DNA from: Planctomycetota bacterium
GTDB lineage: Bacteria > Planctomycetota > UBA1135
Reading direction: 5' to 3'
NCBI GenBank assembly: GCA_008501825.1
Contig: QQUA01000017.1
Location: forward strand, 1-64,000
DNA length: 64,000 nucleotides
A model generated the notes under the pieces. It did not search any database and had not been told where the DNA came from. It saw only the letters and a program-made list of their open reading frames with translations. How positions within the stretch are numbered: position 1 is the first letter of the stretch; each line of letters opens with the position of its first letter. Of this stretch, positions 63,060-64,000 are shown one piece after another. The position numbers and the translations under genes are program-made.

Positions 63060-64000
63060 TAAGCTTCCTCCCTTTCCTCTTCCCGTTCCAAGGGAGCGTA
63101 AGCCAACAACAGGTGACGCTCACTTTGATCGGCAAAGCGCACCACGACTCGCTGATTGACCCCGCTTCCCAACACCTGGCAAACTCGCCCGCGACCGAAA
63201 ACTTTGTGCCGTACGACATCGCCTTCGGAGAAAGGAGAGGAAGCCGCCTCGCCGAATAAGTCGGCCGGATCTTGATCGAAATCGGTATCGGCTAAAACCT
63301 CTTCCGGAAGTTCGTCCAAGAAGCGGGAACCGGTTTGCGGTCCAGGATTGCCGCCTCGAAAACGCAATCGAGCGTGACTGAGCCAAACTTCCTTTCGGGC
63401 TCGGGTCAAGGCCACGTAAAACAGGCGGCGCTCTTCTTCCAAACCATCCGGGTCTTCCAGAGCTCGGGCGTGGGGAAACAAACCCTCCTCCAGTCCGATC
63501 ACGCACACCCGGTCAAATTCCAAACCCTTGGCGGTGTGTACCGTCATCAGGGACACTCGCTGCGCGGCTGCATCCCACCGATCCTGGTCGGTAAGCAAAG
63601 TGACTTCTTCCAGAAAACCACGTAGGCCGCCACCAACTCGCTCGTCGTATTCGGAGGCGAAGGCTAAAAGCTCGTCGATGTTTTCGCTGCGATCGACGTC
63701 TTCAGTATCTCCGAGAGCTTCGGCGTATCGGCGATATCCTGTGCGATCGATCACCACTCGCAAGGATTGTTCTGCGCTGTCGACGTGATCGGCCATTCGC
63801 TTAACCAGAACCAGGAAACCCTGCAATGCCTTTCTGGCCCGACTGCCAAGCGCTTCTTGCACCTGCTCGTTTCGAATCGTATCCAGCAAAGTGGAATCAA
63901 ACTCGCCGGCGTAGGCGCGCAAGCGATTTAGGGTGGTATTGCCGATCCCTCGAGGAGGCGTATTCAATATTCTTTCCACCGCCACGTCGTCGCGAGGATT
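63059..64000 (-). CDS. UvrD/PcrA-type DNA helicase, C-terminal part, cut by the window edge
   Basis: The minus frame is open to the right edge, giving about 313 residues of the C-terminal half. NPRDDVAVERILNTPPRGIG, motif V in MTVHTAKGLEFDRVCVIGLEEGLFPH and motif VI in EEERRLFYVALTRARKEVWLSHA mark a superfamily 1A helicase of the UvrD/PcrA group. The end (VVRHKVFGRGRVCQVLG) is the usual KxFGxG tail. The N-terminal Walker motifs lie beyond the window. Confidence 0.93.
   Translation of the reverse strand, partial: NPRDDVAVERILNTPPRGIGNTTLNRLRAYAGEFDSTLLDTIRNEQVQEALGSRARKALQGFLVLVKRMADHVDSAEQSLRVVIDRTGYRRYAEALGDTEDVDRSENIDELLAFASEYDERVGGGLRGFLEEVTLLTDQDRWDAAAQRVSLMTVHTAKGLEFDRVCVIGLEEGLFPHARALEDPDGLEEERRLFYVALTRARKEVWLSHARLRFRGGNPGPQTGSRFLDELPEEVLADTDFDQDPADLFGEAASSPFSEGDVVRHKVFGRGRVCQVLGSGVNQRVVVRFADQSERHLLLAYAPLEREEEREEA

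Overview
The window is from a member of the Planctomycetota. It holds two DUF1549/DUF1553 genes paired with DUF1501 genes, CxxCH planctomycete-type cytochrome domains, two formylglycine-type sulfatases, a squalene-cyclase-like repeat protein, and many secreted proteins with FG-GAP propellers. Annotation is from the sequence alone; family names come from motifs I can point to, and no search was run.

Layout. 1-9420 is visibly AT-richer than the rest. It carries the end of an IS3-type element inserted in an RHS/YD-like gene, a decayed second IS end, four secreted seven-bladed FG-GAP propeller genes (two sharing an almost identical 3' third) and a small membrane protein. tRNA-Phe (9804) follows. 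10173-19373 holds a secreted protein with a heptad-repeat stalk, a secreted LamG-like protein, a large PD-(D/E)xK nuclease-like protein with a basic low-complexity tail, a divergent DUF255 thioredoxin-fold protein and a cyclase-like repeat protein. 19497-33781 is planctomycete secretome: DUF1549/1553-DUF1501 pair, sulfatase, nitroreductase, a decayed lipoprotein-like gene, a phytase-like protein, a second DUF1549/1553-DUF1501-cytochrome/LRR operon and a serine hydrolase.

33874-42949 is a compact arginine operon: argR, argG, an unrecognised P-loop protein, argC, argD, an N-acylornithine carbamoyltransferase (argF'), argB, an argE-type deacylase and argH. Nearly all junctions from argG on overlap. 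The layout implies the N-acyl-citrulline route, and the step that acylates glutamate is not visibly encoded; the P-loop protein occupies a place where an acyltransferase would be expected.

43451-48793 is a small carbohydrate locus: GH29 fucosidase, divergent eda-kdgK, a sulfatase and a lipoprotein. 51099-55634 is a Fur-family regulator, an ABC exporter-like trio and a MerC protein, lying between a tRNA-Gly gene and a possible degenerate copy of its 3' end. 55911-64000 holds a TLC-domain membrane protein, an esterase, a MarR regulator with palindromic operators controlling an Fe-S/SCP2 fusion protein, a zinc-ribbon protein, a MazG-like protein, a degenerate SpoIIE-type phosphatase, pgpA and a UvrD-type helicase running off the right edge. 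The two most interesting unexplained proteins are the P-loop protein in the arg operon and the nuclease-like protein at 13268-15916. No CRISPR array, rRNA or prophage was seen.
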